In this document: positions 1 to 6,134 of the stretch, one piece after another
How the letters are laid out: every line of letters starts with the position of its first letter
Position numbering within the stretch: position 1 is the first letter of the stretch
Source of the DNA: Acidimangrovimonas sp.
GTDB taxonomy: Bacteria; Pseudomonadota; Alphaproteobacteria; Rhodobacterales; Rhodobacteraceae
Direction: 5' to 3'
Assembly: GCA_030147905.1 (NCBI GenBank)
Contig: JASBUM010000252.1
Coordinates: 1-8,684, forward strand
DNA length: 8,684 bases
The notes under the pieces: generated by a model
Database searches by the model: none
What the model saw: only the letters and a program-made list of their open reading frames with translations
What the model was told of the DNA's origin: nothing
Translations under genes and position numbers: made by a program

Positions 1-129
1 TTCAAGCCGGGATACAGGCGCGTCGTCGCTGGTATAGCGAAACAGGTCGCCCGACCGCAGCATGCGGTCGATCTCGGCGCGCGCAGCATCGGGGATCGGT
101 TCGGCGTCGTAGACGCTTGCACTGCTCAT
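1..129 (-). CDS. Probable DegT/DnrJ/EryC1/StrS-family aminotransferase, N-terminal fragment
   Basis: This is the first 43 codons of a minus-strand gene that continues past the left edge. The start ATG at 127-129 is preceded by GGGTGAAAG, a plausible ribosome binding site. The visible protein begins MSSASVYDAEPIPDAAR and continues with a region of the type IDRMLRSGDLFRYTS, ending in PVSRLE. This pattern (an 'I..mL.sGdlfrY' opening, then 'v..LE') resembles the N-terminus of PLP-dependent sugar-aminotransferase-like proteins of the DegT/DnrJ/EryC1/StrS fold. The PLP lysine and all catalytic motifs lie outside the window, so the assignment rests on the opening alone. It follows the PuuB-type oxidase on the same strand after 85 bp and may be the last gene of the amine operon. 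The gap holds a strong palindrome (140-160), so it may also be controlled separately. Its substrate cannot be told from here. Confidence 0.6.
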   Translation of the reverse strand, partial: MSSASVYDAEPIPDAARAEIDRMLRSGDLFRYTSDDAPVSRLE

Positions 130-139
130 CTTTCACCCA

Positions 140-160
140 TCCTGAAATTCAGTTTCAGGA
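140..160. promoter_or_regulatory. 21-bp palindrome, candidate operator
   Basis: There are perfect 8-bp inverted arms, TCCTGAAA (140-147) and TTTCAGGA (153-160), around the 5-base centre TTCAG. The left arm and centre also make a second, overlapping palindrome, CTGAA-A-TTCAG (142-152). The element is AT-richer than its surroundings and lies 11 bp upstream of the aminotransferase start codon, in the only sizeable gap between genes of the operon. A dimeric repressor bound here would cover the ribosome binding region. No T-run follows on either strand, so it does not look like an intrinsic terminator. The cognate regulator is not identifiable. Confidence 0.55.
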
Positions 161-214
161 AATGTGTAGGACAGATCCGCATGCAAGGCCATCGGGAATC
201 GTGCCGGGGCGCGA

Positions 215-1552
215 TCACAAGCCGATGAGATCGCGCATCGCATACCAGCGCATCGCCAGCGCGAGAAGCGGGGCGCGCAGGGTCGCACCACCCGGAAAGC
301 GCGGCGCCGGCAGCCGCGCCATCAGATCGAAACCCTCGGACATGCCCGCCGCGGCCTCGGCCAGCAGCCGCCCCGCCAGCGTCGCCATGGCGACGCCATG
401 GCCCGAATAGCCCCCGGCCGAAAGGATGCCGGGCGCCGGCCGGGCGAAATGCGGCAGCCGGTTCATGGTGATGGCCAGCGTGCCGCCCCAGGCATGGGTG
501 ACGGGCAGGTCGGCAAGCTGCGGATAGATCCGAAGCATCGGCCGGCGCACCACCGCGGCGATATCGCGCGGGAAACGGTAGCCGTAGCTTTCGCCGCCGC
601 CGAACAGAAGCCGGCCGTCGGGGCTGCGGCGCCAGTAGTTGACGACGAACCGGCTATCGGCAACTGCGACGTCGCGCGGCAGGATCGCGGCATGCTCGGC
701 GCCCAATGGGGCGGTCGCGACGATGAAGTTGTTGATCGGCATCACCCGCGCCGCGACCCGCCCGTTCAGCCCGCCCAGATAGCCGTTGCAGGCCAGCACC
801 ACCTGCCCGGCCCGGACCGTTCCGCCCTGCGCGGCGTGCAGCACCAGCGTCCCCGGCCCCGCGGCACCGCCCTGCCGGTCGATGCCCTCCACCAATGTGC
901 CTTCGTGGATCGTGGCACCGGCGGCCTCGGCCAGATCGGCAAGCCCCAGCGCGAAGACCAGCGGATCAAGATGCCCGGCCTCGTGATCGAGGGTGCCGCC
1001 GGCGAAGACCGGTGATCCGGTCAATGCCGCGATGCCGGCGCGGTCCAGCGGTTCGACGGCGTCGTAATCATATTCGCGCGCAAGCTTCTCGGCATAGGCA
1101 TGGGCATGGCCGACCTCGCGCGGATGCCGGCAGGCGTGGGCCACGCCGGGGCGCAGCGCGGCCGGCATCGCCCCTTCGGCCACCAGTCCGCGCACCAGCG
1201 CCTTGGCGTCCTGGGCAAGGTCCCACAGCCGCCGCGCGTCGGCCCGCCCGACCATCGCCTCGAGCGCGTCCTGTTCCAGCCGCTGGCCGGAGCCGATCTG
1301 CCCGCCGTTGCGCCCCGAGGCGCCGAAACCCGCGCGATGCGCCTCCAGAACAACCACCGACAGCCCCCGCCGCGCCAGATGCAGTGCCGCCGAAAGCCCG
1401 GTGAAGCCGGCCCCCACGACGCAGACGTCGGCATGCAGTTCGCCGCGCAGAGGCCCGCGTGCCGGGCGGTCACGCAGATGCCCGGGCAGAGCGGCCGCGT
1501 AATAGCTGGACGGATAGCGGCCGGCGCGGTCGTTGGCGAAGAGAAGGTTCAT
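215..1552 (-). CDS. puuB: FAD-dependent γ-glutamylputrescine oxidase-type oxidoreductase (PuuB/OrdL family)
   Basis: This is a 445-residue DAO-fold flavoprotein. Residues 43-52 (VCVVGAGFTG) form the Rossmann FAD-binding loop and are followed by the acidic strand end VVVLE (66-70). GASGRNGGQ (77-85) is the second FAD contact typical of the PuuB/OrdL group, and GGYSGHGVAMA (380-390) is the C-terminal FAD loop. Length is close to that of E. coli PuuB (about 425). Family members oxidise the free amino group of γ-glutamylated putrescine or related amines to an aldehyde, releasing ammonia and hydrogen peroxide. No signal peptide is visible, so it is probably cytoplasmic. Its ATG (1550-1552) overlaps the stop of the upstream ligase as ATGA, and no clear Shine-Dalgarno precedes it, which points to translational coupling. 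Family assignment is firm; the exact substrate (putrescine or another γ-glutamyl amine) is inferred from context. Confidence 0.85.
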   Translation of the reverse strand: MNLLFANDRAGRYPSSYYAAALPGHLRDRPARGPLRGELHADVCVVGAGFTGLSAALHLARRGLSVVVLEAHRAGFGASGRNGGQIGSGQRLEQDALEAMVGRADARRLWDLAQDAKALVRGLVAEGAMPAALRPGVAHACRHPREVGHAHAYAEKLAREYDYDAVEPLDRAGIAALTGSPVFAGGTLDHEAGHLDPLVFALGLADLAEAAGATIHEGTLVEGIDRQGGAAGPGTLVLHAAQGGTVRAGQVVLACNGYLGGLNGRVAARVMPINNFIVATAPLGAEHAAILPRDVAVADSRFVVNYWRRSPDGRLLFGGGESYGYRFPRDIAAVVRRPMLRIYPQLADLPVTHAWGGTLAITMNRLPHFARPAPGILSAGGYSGHGVAMATLAGRLLAEAAAGMSEGFDLMARLPAPRFPGGATLRAPLLALAMRWYAMRDLIGL

Positions 1553-2904
1553 ACGTTCAGCAACAGGTGCTCACGCTCCCACGGGCTGATGACCTGAAGA
1601 AATTCCTTGTATTCGTTGCGCTTGACGGATTCGTAGACGCTGCAGAAATCGACCCCGAGGATTTCGCGGATCGGGGTGCATTCGCTGAAGAGGTCGAGCG
1701 CGTCGCCCACGTTGGTCGGCAGTTCGTCGGCCGACATATAGGCGTCGCCGGTACATTCGGCGCGCGGCAGCTTGCCTTCGCGCAGGCCCATCAGCCCGCA
1801 GGCGAGCGAGGCGGCGAAGGCCAGATAGGGGTTGCAATCCATCCCCGCCAGCCGGTTTTCCAGCCGCCTTGCGCCGGGGTCCGAGATTGGCACCCGAAGC
1901 CCGGTCGTGCGGTTGTCACGGCCCCATTCGAGGTTGATCGGTGCGGCGAAATCGGGGACGTAGCGGCGGTAGGAATTGACGTAGGGCGCAAGGATCGCGA
2001 TCACCGCCGGCAGATAGGTCTGCATCCCGGCGATGAAGTGCATGAAGGTGTCGGTCTCGTTGCCATCGGCGTCCGAGAAGATGTTCTTGCCGTCCTGCAC
2101 GTTGACCACCGAGTGGTGGATGTGCATGGCCGAGCCGGGCTCCCCCTCGATCGGCTTGGCCATGAAGGTGGCGAAGCAATCGTGGCGCAAGGCCGCCTCG
2201 CGGATCAGCCGCTTGAAATAGAAGATCTCGTCGGCCAGTTGCACCGGCGCGCCGTGATTGAGGTTGATCTCGATCTGCCCGGCGCCGCCTTCTTGCAAGA
2301 TGCCGTCGATCTCGAAGCCCTGCAATTCGGCGAAATCGTAGATGTCGTCGATCACCGTGCCGTATTCGTCCACCGCCGACATCGAATAGGCCTGCTTGGC
2401 CGCCGCGCGCCGGCCCGAGCGGCCCATCGGCGGGATCACCGGCTGATTGGGATCGATGTTGCGCGCGACGAGGAAGAATTCCATTTCCGGTGCTATGATC
2501 GGACTCAGCCCCTCGGCCTCGTAAAGCTCGACCACCCGACGCAGCACGTTGCGCGGCGAGAACGGGATCGGCCGGCCCTGCTGGTCGGTCGCGTCATGGA
2601 TGATCTGCAAGGTCACGTCCGCGGTCCAGGGCGCGGCGGTCGCCGTCGACATGTCCGGCACCAGGATCATGTCGGGTTCGGTGAAGGCGCCGACCGGATT
2701 GTCGGCCCAATCCCCGGTGATCGTTTGCAGGAAGATCGAGTTGGGCAGGAAGAACGTCGGCTGCTTGCGGAATTTCGACGCCGGCATCGCCTTGCCGCGC
2801 GCCACCCCCGCGATGTCCGAGACGATGCATTCCACCTCGTCGAGCCGCCGGCCCGCGATATAGTCGCGCGCCGCCTCGGGCAACTTGTCTGTCCAGTCCG
2901 CCAT
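1549..2904 (-). CDS. Glutamine synthetase-family γ-glutamyl-amine ligase, paralogue 1
   Basis: The chosen start is the ATG at 2902-2904 (MADWTDKLPE), preceded by GAAAGGATCCC with a good AGGA; an upstream in-frame extension of 40 codons overlaps the preceding gene and looks spurious. The 451-residue product has the GS catalytic core: metal ligands in PEMEFF (E140, E142), E205 and E212 in GQIEINL, H261 in AMHIHHS, R332 and R337 in NRTTGLR, and E349/R351 in RRLENR. Two things differ from housekeeping GlnA. The C-terminal adenylylation-loop motif is absent, and the DGSS loop carrying the ammonium-binding Asp is replaced by FLPNSIF (52-58). This matches PuuA-type enzymes that join glutamate to an amine with ATP. 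It is 16 bp after the amidotransferase gene and overlaps the oxidase gene by 4 bp. It is divergent from the other ligase of the operon, so the amine may be different. Confidence 0.85.
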   Translation of the reverse strand: MADWTDKLPEAARDYIAGRRLDEVECIVSDIAGVARGKAMPASKFRKQPTFFLPNSIFLQTITGDWADNPVGAFTEPDMILVPDMSTATAAPWTADVTLQIIHDATDQQGRPIPFSPRNVLRRVVELYEAEGLSPIIAPEMEFFLVARNIDPNQPVIPPMGRSGRRAAAKQAYSMSAVDEYGTVIDDIYDFAELQGFEIDGILQEGGAGQIEINLNHGAPVQLADEIFYFKRLIREAALRHDCFATFMAKPIEGEPGSAMHIHHSVVNVQDGKNIFSDADGNETDTFMHFIAGMQTYLPAVIAILAPYVNSYRRYVPDFAAPINLEWGRDNRTTGLRVPISDPGARRLENRLAGMDCNPYLAFAASLACGLMGLREGKLPRAECTGDAYMSADELPTNVGDALDLFSECTPIREILGVDFCSVYESVKRNEYKEFLQVISPWEREHLLLNV

Positions 2905-2920
2905 GGGATCCTTTCGGGGT

Positions 2921-3625
2921 CTACCCTGCCGCCTTCCTGGCGGTCGTGCTGTCATGGGCCTTGAAGAATTCGCCGATCCGTGCCGCGATCCGGTCGGTCG
3001 AGAGCGGCTCGCCCAGCCGGTCAAGGGCCTGCTCCATCAGATCGTCGGGCACCACCCCCTTGCCGCGGGTGCGGATCAGCCCCTCTACGAAGCCGTCGGA
3101 AAATTCCGGATGCGCCTGCACGCTCAGCGCCCGGTCCCCGTAGATCAGCGCGGCATTGGCGCAGAAGGGCGACCAGCCGATGCGCTCCGCCGCGGCCGGC
3201 ATCCCGGTGACCTGATCCTGATGCCAGGCGTTCATCACCACCGGGGCACCTTCGATCTCGTATTCCTGCGGCCCCACCGCCCAGCCGCCGTCGAATTTCT
3301 CCACCCGCCCGCCAAGCGCCTGGGCGATGATCTGATGGCCGAAGCAGATGCCGACCTGCGGCACAGCCGCCTCGTAGCTGCGGCGGATGAAATCCTCGAG
3401 CGGCGGGATGAAGGGCAGATCCTCATAGGCGCCGTGGCGTGATCCGGTGATGAGCCAGCCGTCGGCGTCGTGGACCGAAGACGGGAAATCACCGCGTACC
3501 ACCGGCCAGTTGCGGAATTCGAACCCCTGATCCTTCAGGAGATGTGCGAACATGTCGGGGTAATCGCCGAAAGCGCCGCGAAGCGCCTCGGGCGCCTCTC
3601 CGGTCTGCAGGATGCCGATCAGCAT
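2921..3625 (-). CDS. Class I glutamine amidotransferase-like γ-glutamyl amide hydrolase
   Basis: The product is 234 residues from the ATG at 3623-3625 (MLIGILQTGE), with a weak AAGAGA ribosome binding site. An 18-codon in-frame extension upstream does not resemble the family. The triad of the class I amidotransferase fold is complete: C94 in the nucleophile elbow VGICFGHQ (91-98), and H172 and E174 in QAHPEF (170-175). TGSRHGAYED (60-69) matches the oxyanion-loop region. It is a free-standing domain with no synthetase partner. Lying between two γ-glutamyl-amine ligases, it most likely hydrolyses a γ-glutamyl amide such as γ-glutamyl-GABA, filling the role of PuuD in E. coli. Its sequence looks nearer to GMP-synthase-like amidotransferases than to the peptidase C26 group of PuuD, so the role is inferred from context. 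It starts 61 bp after the first ligase and ends 16 bp before the second. Confidence 0.8.
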   Translation of the reverse strand: MLIGILQTGEAPEALRGAFGDYPDMFAHLLKDQGFEFRNWPVVRGDFPSSVHDADGWLITGSRHGAYEDLPFIPPLEDFIRRSYEAAVPQVGICFGHQIIAQALGGRVEKFDGGWAVGPQEYEIEGAPVVMNAWHQDQVTGMPAAAERIGWSPFCANAALIYGDRALSVQAHPEFSDGFVEGLIRTRGKGVVPDDLMEQALDRLGEPLSTDRIAARIGEFFKAHDSTTARKAAG

Positions 3626-3668
3626 GGATGTCTCTTGGGTTGTTTGGCCGACACTAGCCGGGCGGCCG

Positions 3669-3689
3669 GGGCGCATCAAGGGCGCATCA
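3669..3689. repeat. Short tandem repeat spanning the first ligase's stop codon
   Basis: The 10-mer GGGCGCATCA occurs at 3669-3678 and again at 3680-3689, a period of 11. On the coding strand each copy begins with TGATGCGCCC, so the true stop TGA (3687-3689) is followed by a second TGA in the other copy. It looks like a small local duplication. No function is proposed. Confidence 0.6.
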
Positions 3690-5021
3690 GACGGTGTCGA
3701 GATAGAGCTCCACCTGCTCCTCGGGGCTGAGATCGGCCATGTAATGGAGTTCCTGCCGCTTGGTCAGCACGTAATTGCGCACCAGTTCCGGCGCGAAGAT
3801 CCGCGCGACGGCCTCCGAACTTTCGAAATCGTCGATCGCCTCGCGCCAGTCTGCCGGAATGCGCGGCAGATCCAGGGCATAGGCATTGCCGGTGATCGGC
3901 GGCGGCGGGGTGATCGCGTCCTCGATCCCTATCAAGGCCGCTCCGAGGATCGCGGCGATCATGAGATAGGGATTGACGTCGCCGCCGGCGACGCGGTGCT
4001 CGATGCGCCGTGCGGCCGGGCTGCCGGAGGGAATGCGCACCGCCGCCGTGCGGTTCTCATAGGCCCAGGAGATCCCGGTGGGGGCGTGCATCTCCGGCAC
4101 CAGCCGGTCGTAGCTGTTCGCATGGGGGGCGAAGATCAGCGTGCTTTCATGCATCAGCTCCAGGCAGCCGCCGACCGCGTGCTGCAAGATCGCGCTGCCC
4201 TCGGGGCCGCCATTGTCGAAGACATTGCGCCCCTCGTCGTCGAGCAGGGAAAAATGGGTATGCAGCCCGTTGCCCGAATATTCGGGATAGGGCTTGGCCA
4301 TGAACGATGCCGCGAACCCGTGGCGCCGGGCCAACCCCTTGACCAGCATCTTGAACAGCCATGTATCGTCGGCCGCGCGCAAGGCATCGTCGCTATGCAT
4401 CAGGTTGATCTCGAACTGCCCCAGTCCGGTTTCCGAAATCGCCGTGTCGGCGGGAATGTCCATTACCTCGCAGGCATCGTAGAGATCGGTGAAGAAGGTG
4501 TCGAACGTATCGAGGGCGCGGATCGACAGCGTCTCGGCGGCCTTGCGCCGCTTGCCCGAACGCGGGCTCAGCGGCACCTGAAGCGTCTTGCCGCTGTCGT
4601 CGATCAGGAAGAATTCAAGCTCGGTCGCCACCACCGGCGTCAAGCCGCGGGCGCGATAGCGTTCGACCACGGCGCGCAGGGCGTGGCGCGGATCGCCCTC
4701 GTAGGGGCGGCCGTTCTCCCGAAACATCCAGATCGGCAACAGCGCGCTCGGCGCCTCGAGCCAGGGCATCGGGACGAAGCCGCGCTCGGTCGGGCGCAAC
4801 ACGCCGTCGGCGTCGCCGCTGTCGAAGATCAGCGGGCTGTCGTCGATATCCTCGCCCCAGATGTCGAGGTTGAGCACCGACATCGGAAAGCGGGTGCCAT
4901 CGGCGACCACCCGGTCGGCGAAACGTGCCGGAATGCGTTTGCCGCGCGGCTGCCCGTTGAGATCGGCCGCTGCGACGCGGATCGTGCGTACCTCGGGATG
5001 TTTGCGCAGCCAGTCCTTCAT
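3687..5021 (-). CDS. puuA: Glutamine synthetase-family γ-glutamylputrescine synthetase-like ligase, paralogue 2
   Basis: The start chosen is the ATG at 5019-5021 (MKDWLRKHPE, 444 residues), behind a GGGGGGCAG purine run. An ATG at 5033 or a TTG at 5171 is possible in frame, but the extra residues are low-complexity Ala/Gly/Pro and unlike the family. The GS core is complete: E134 and E136 in TELEFF, E197, E204 in GQFEINL, H254 in NGLHTH, R324 and R329 in ENRTAAVRI, and E341/R343 in RRIEHR. GDVNPYL (347-353) is a further GS-like landmark. The GlnA adenylylation motif is missing, and the DGSS ammonium loop is replaced by FPMSVLNLD (45-53). This fits ATP-dependent ligation of glutamate to putrescine or another amine in the cytoplasm. 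It is the first gene of the operon, and its promoter should lie in the 359-bp region upstream. The putrescine assignment is by analogy with PuuA. Confidence 0.82.
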   Translation of the reverse strand: MKDWLRKHPEVRTIRVAAADLNGQPRGKRIPARFADRVVADGTRFPMSVLNLDIWGEDIDDSPLIFDSGDADGVLRPTERGFVPMPWLEAPSALLPIWMFRENGRPYEGDPRHALRAVVERYRARGLTPVVATELEFFLIDDSGKTLQVPLSPRSGKRRKAAETLSIRALDTFDTFFTDLYDACEVMDIPADTAISETGLGQFEINLMHSDDALRAADDTWLFKMLVKGLARRHGFAASFMAKPYPEYSGNGLHTHFSLLDDEGRNVFDNGGPEGSAILQHAVGGCLELMHESTLIFAPHANSYDRLVPEMHAPTGISWAYENRTAAVRIPSGSPAARRIEHRVAGGDVNPYLMIAAILGAALIGIEDAITPPPPITGNAYALDLPRIPADWREAIDDFESSEAVARIFAPELVRNYVLTKRQELHYMADLSPEEQVELYLDTV

Positions 5022-5192
5022 TCTGCCCCCCATCGGATGCCGTGGCGACAGCCGCAAGCCGTCCGCGCCCGCTCCTGCCGTGCCCGCGCCTGCCGCGCGC
5101 GCGCCGTCGTCGGCCGGTGCCTGCAGGGGGTTAGCGGTGGGGCCGGGGCGGAGGGGATGAAGGGGCGTCAAGGATCACTCATATGCTTGTCG

Positions 5193-5215
5193 GATCGGCG
5201 CCAGTAGGGCCGATC
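5193..5215. repeat. Inverted repeat upstream of the first ligase gene
   Basis: There are perfect 7-bp arms, GATCGGC (5193-5199) and GCCGATC (5209-5215), around a 9-base centre. It lies about 170 bp upstream of the chosen ligase start and could be an operator or an mRNA stem-loop. In DNA this GC-rich a 7-bp repeat may arise by chance, so the regulatory reading is tentative. Confidence 0.4.
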
Positions 5216-5260
5216 GGGGCGCGAAAAGCAACGCCTTGTTGATCGTGCGGCGCAAGTCCC

Positions 5261-5280
5261 GCGATCTGGGGGGGGATCGC
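5261..5280. repeat. Inverted repeat around a homopolymer G tract
   Basis: Six-base arms GCGATC (5261-5266) and GATCGC (5275-5280) enclose a T followed by a run of G that continues to 5275 in the right arm. On the minus strand the loop is C-rich. It may be part of the control region of the amine operon or a weak hairpin after the PhnD-like gene. The evidence is the symmetry only. Confidence 0.3.
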
Positions 5281-5380
5281 ATCGGCCGGATCGGGTGCAG
5301 GGCGGGGGGCGCCGGATCGACCGGGCGGGGCAGGGCCGTCGGCGCATCGAGAGCGGGCCCGGCCCTTCCGGGGCGGCGCG

Positions 5381-6133
5381 TCATGCGGGCGCGGGCGGGG
5401 TCGGTACGGCCATGTAATCGGCGGCCGCGATGATGGCAAGGCCACGGATCCCCAGAACCCCGGTCACCGCCCCATCGACCGCCGTCAGCGCCTCGGCGAC
5501 GGATTGGCGAATCAGCCCGGCGTCGAGGCCGCGCGCGGCGATCAGCGGCAGTCCCGGCGCGGTGTCGCTGTGGCCGGTGACGCGCAACCTTCCGGCCAGG
5601 GCGGGTTCCCACCGCTCGACGTCACGCCACGTGACCGCATCGAGCGCGCCGATGTCGGCATGTCCCTCGGCCACGGCGCGCGCGGTCGCCCTGTGCGAGC
5701 CGGTGGCAAGCACGGGGCGGAAGGCAAAGCCGCGCGCGCGGGCCCAGTTCTGGGGCGCGGCCCATCCCGAATGGCTGTCCGGCTGGTTGTAGGCGAACCG
5801 CGCGTCGGCGAAATCGGCCGGGTCAGAGCCCCCCGCGTCACGGCGCACGACGAAGACGCTGCGGTAATGGCCGGGCGCGCAATCCTCCAGCCCGTAATCG
5901 AAGGTCGCGATCAGGGCGACGCTGCCGTGCAGCCTGGTGCGGTAGGGCAGGCCGCAGGTCTGGCCGAGGACGAGGTCGGGCGCCAGCCACAGGGCCGCGG
6001 GATCGGCCCGGCGTTCGAGCGCAACCGGCGCATCCAGCCCATGCACCGCCATCCTGTCGCGGATCGCGCACCACAGCGCATCATGCAGTGCCGCATTCTC
6101 GGCCCGGTCATACATGGACAGGGCCGCGCGCAT
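5381..6133 (-). CDS. PhnD-like (phosphate/phosphonate-type) substrate-binding protein homologue without signal peptide
   Basis: The chosen start is the ATG at 6131-6133 (MRAALSMYDR, 250 residues), with GGTTGAG before it. A TTG at 6148 would add five residues and overlap the upstream gene. Family marks are QTCGLPYRTRL (58-68), YNQPDSHSGW (115-124), and the stretch from TGSHRATARAVAEG (144-157) through ADIGALDAVTW (159-169). TGHSDTAPGLPLI (186-198) is the fourth. These match the two-lobed binding proteins of phosphonate-type ABC importers. Unlike those, it begins directly with the first strand of the fold and has no signal peptide or lipobox. No permease or ATPase gene lies beside it. It may be a cytoplasmic ligand sensor or enzyme-like derivative. 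The ligand is unknown. It starts one base after the TerB-like stop, so the two genes are almost surely co-translated. Confidence 0.75.
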   Translation of the reverse strand: MRAALSMYDRAENAALHDALWCAIRDRMAVHGLDAPVALERRADPAALWLAPDLVLGQTCGLPYRTRLHGSVALIATFDYGLEDCAPGHYRSVFVVRRDAGGSDPADFADARFAYNQPDSHSGWAAPQNWARARGFAFRPVLATGSHRATARAVAEGHADIGALDAVTWRDVERWEPALAGRLRVTGHSDTAPGLPLIAARGLDAGLIRQSVAEALTAVDGAVTGVLGIRGLAIIAAADYMAVPTPPAPA

Positions 6134-6134
6134 C

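Larger units (their letters stand above)
5022..5380. other. 359-bp non-coding region upstream of the amine operon
   Basis: No convincing gene was found on either strand. Open frames here are shadows or low-complexity extensions. The stretch probably holds the end of the PhnD-like gene's transcript and the control region of the first ligase gene. Two clean inverted repeats are listed separately (5193-5215 and 5261-5280). A weaker GC hairpin with one bulged base at 5357-5374 lies just after the PhnD-like stop and has no T-run. An 8-mer, CCGGATCG, is repeated at 5286-5293 and 5312-5319. On the minus strand TTGACG (5166-5171) resembles a -35 box, but no -10 partner is seen at the usual spacing, so no promoter is called. 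Confidence 0.6.

Noticed and set aside
140..160. The palindrome read as an intrinsic terminator for the oxidase gene
   Set aside because: The stem is short and AT-rich and no T-run follows on the minus strand; the ribosome binding site of the next gene comes directly after it.
1459..2964. A 501-codon open frame on the plus strand antisense to the second ligase gene
   Set aside because: Its codons lie exactly opposite those of the ligase, so it stays open because the ligase rarely uses TTA, CTA or TCA. The minus-strand frame has all glutamine synthetase motifs; the antisense product resembles no protein family.
5022..5171. A 50-codon N-terminal extension of the first ligase from a TTG at 5171
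   Set aside because: The added residues are Ala/Gly/Pro-rich and of low complexity, and the family begins at about MKDWL. The purine run before 5021 supports the shorter form.
5166..5171. TTGACG as a -35 promoter box for the amine operon
   Set aside because: No -10-like hexamer occurs 16-18 bases downstream; the sequence there is C-rich.
3612..5207. A 531-codon open frame on the plus strand antisense to the first ligase gene
   Set aside because: Same codon-on-codon antisense register and same GC-driven cause. The minus strand encodes a complete ligase.
5175..5612. A 145-codon minus-strand open frame between the PhnD-like and ligase genes
   Set aside because: Its first two-fifths overlap the PhnD-like gene in another frame. 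The Arg/Pro/Ala-rich product looks like an out-of-frame shadow.
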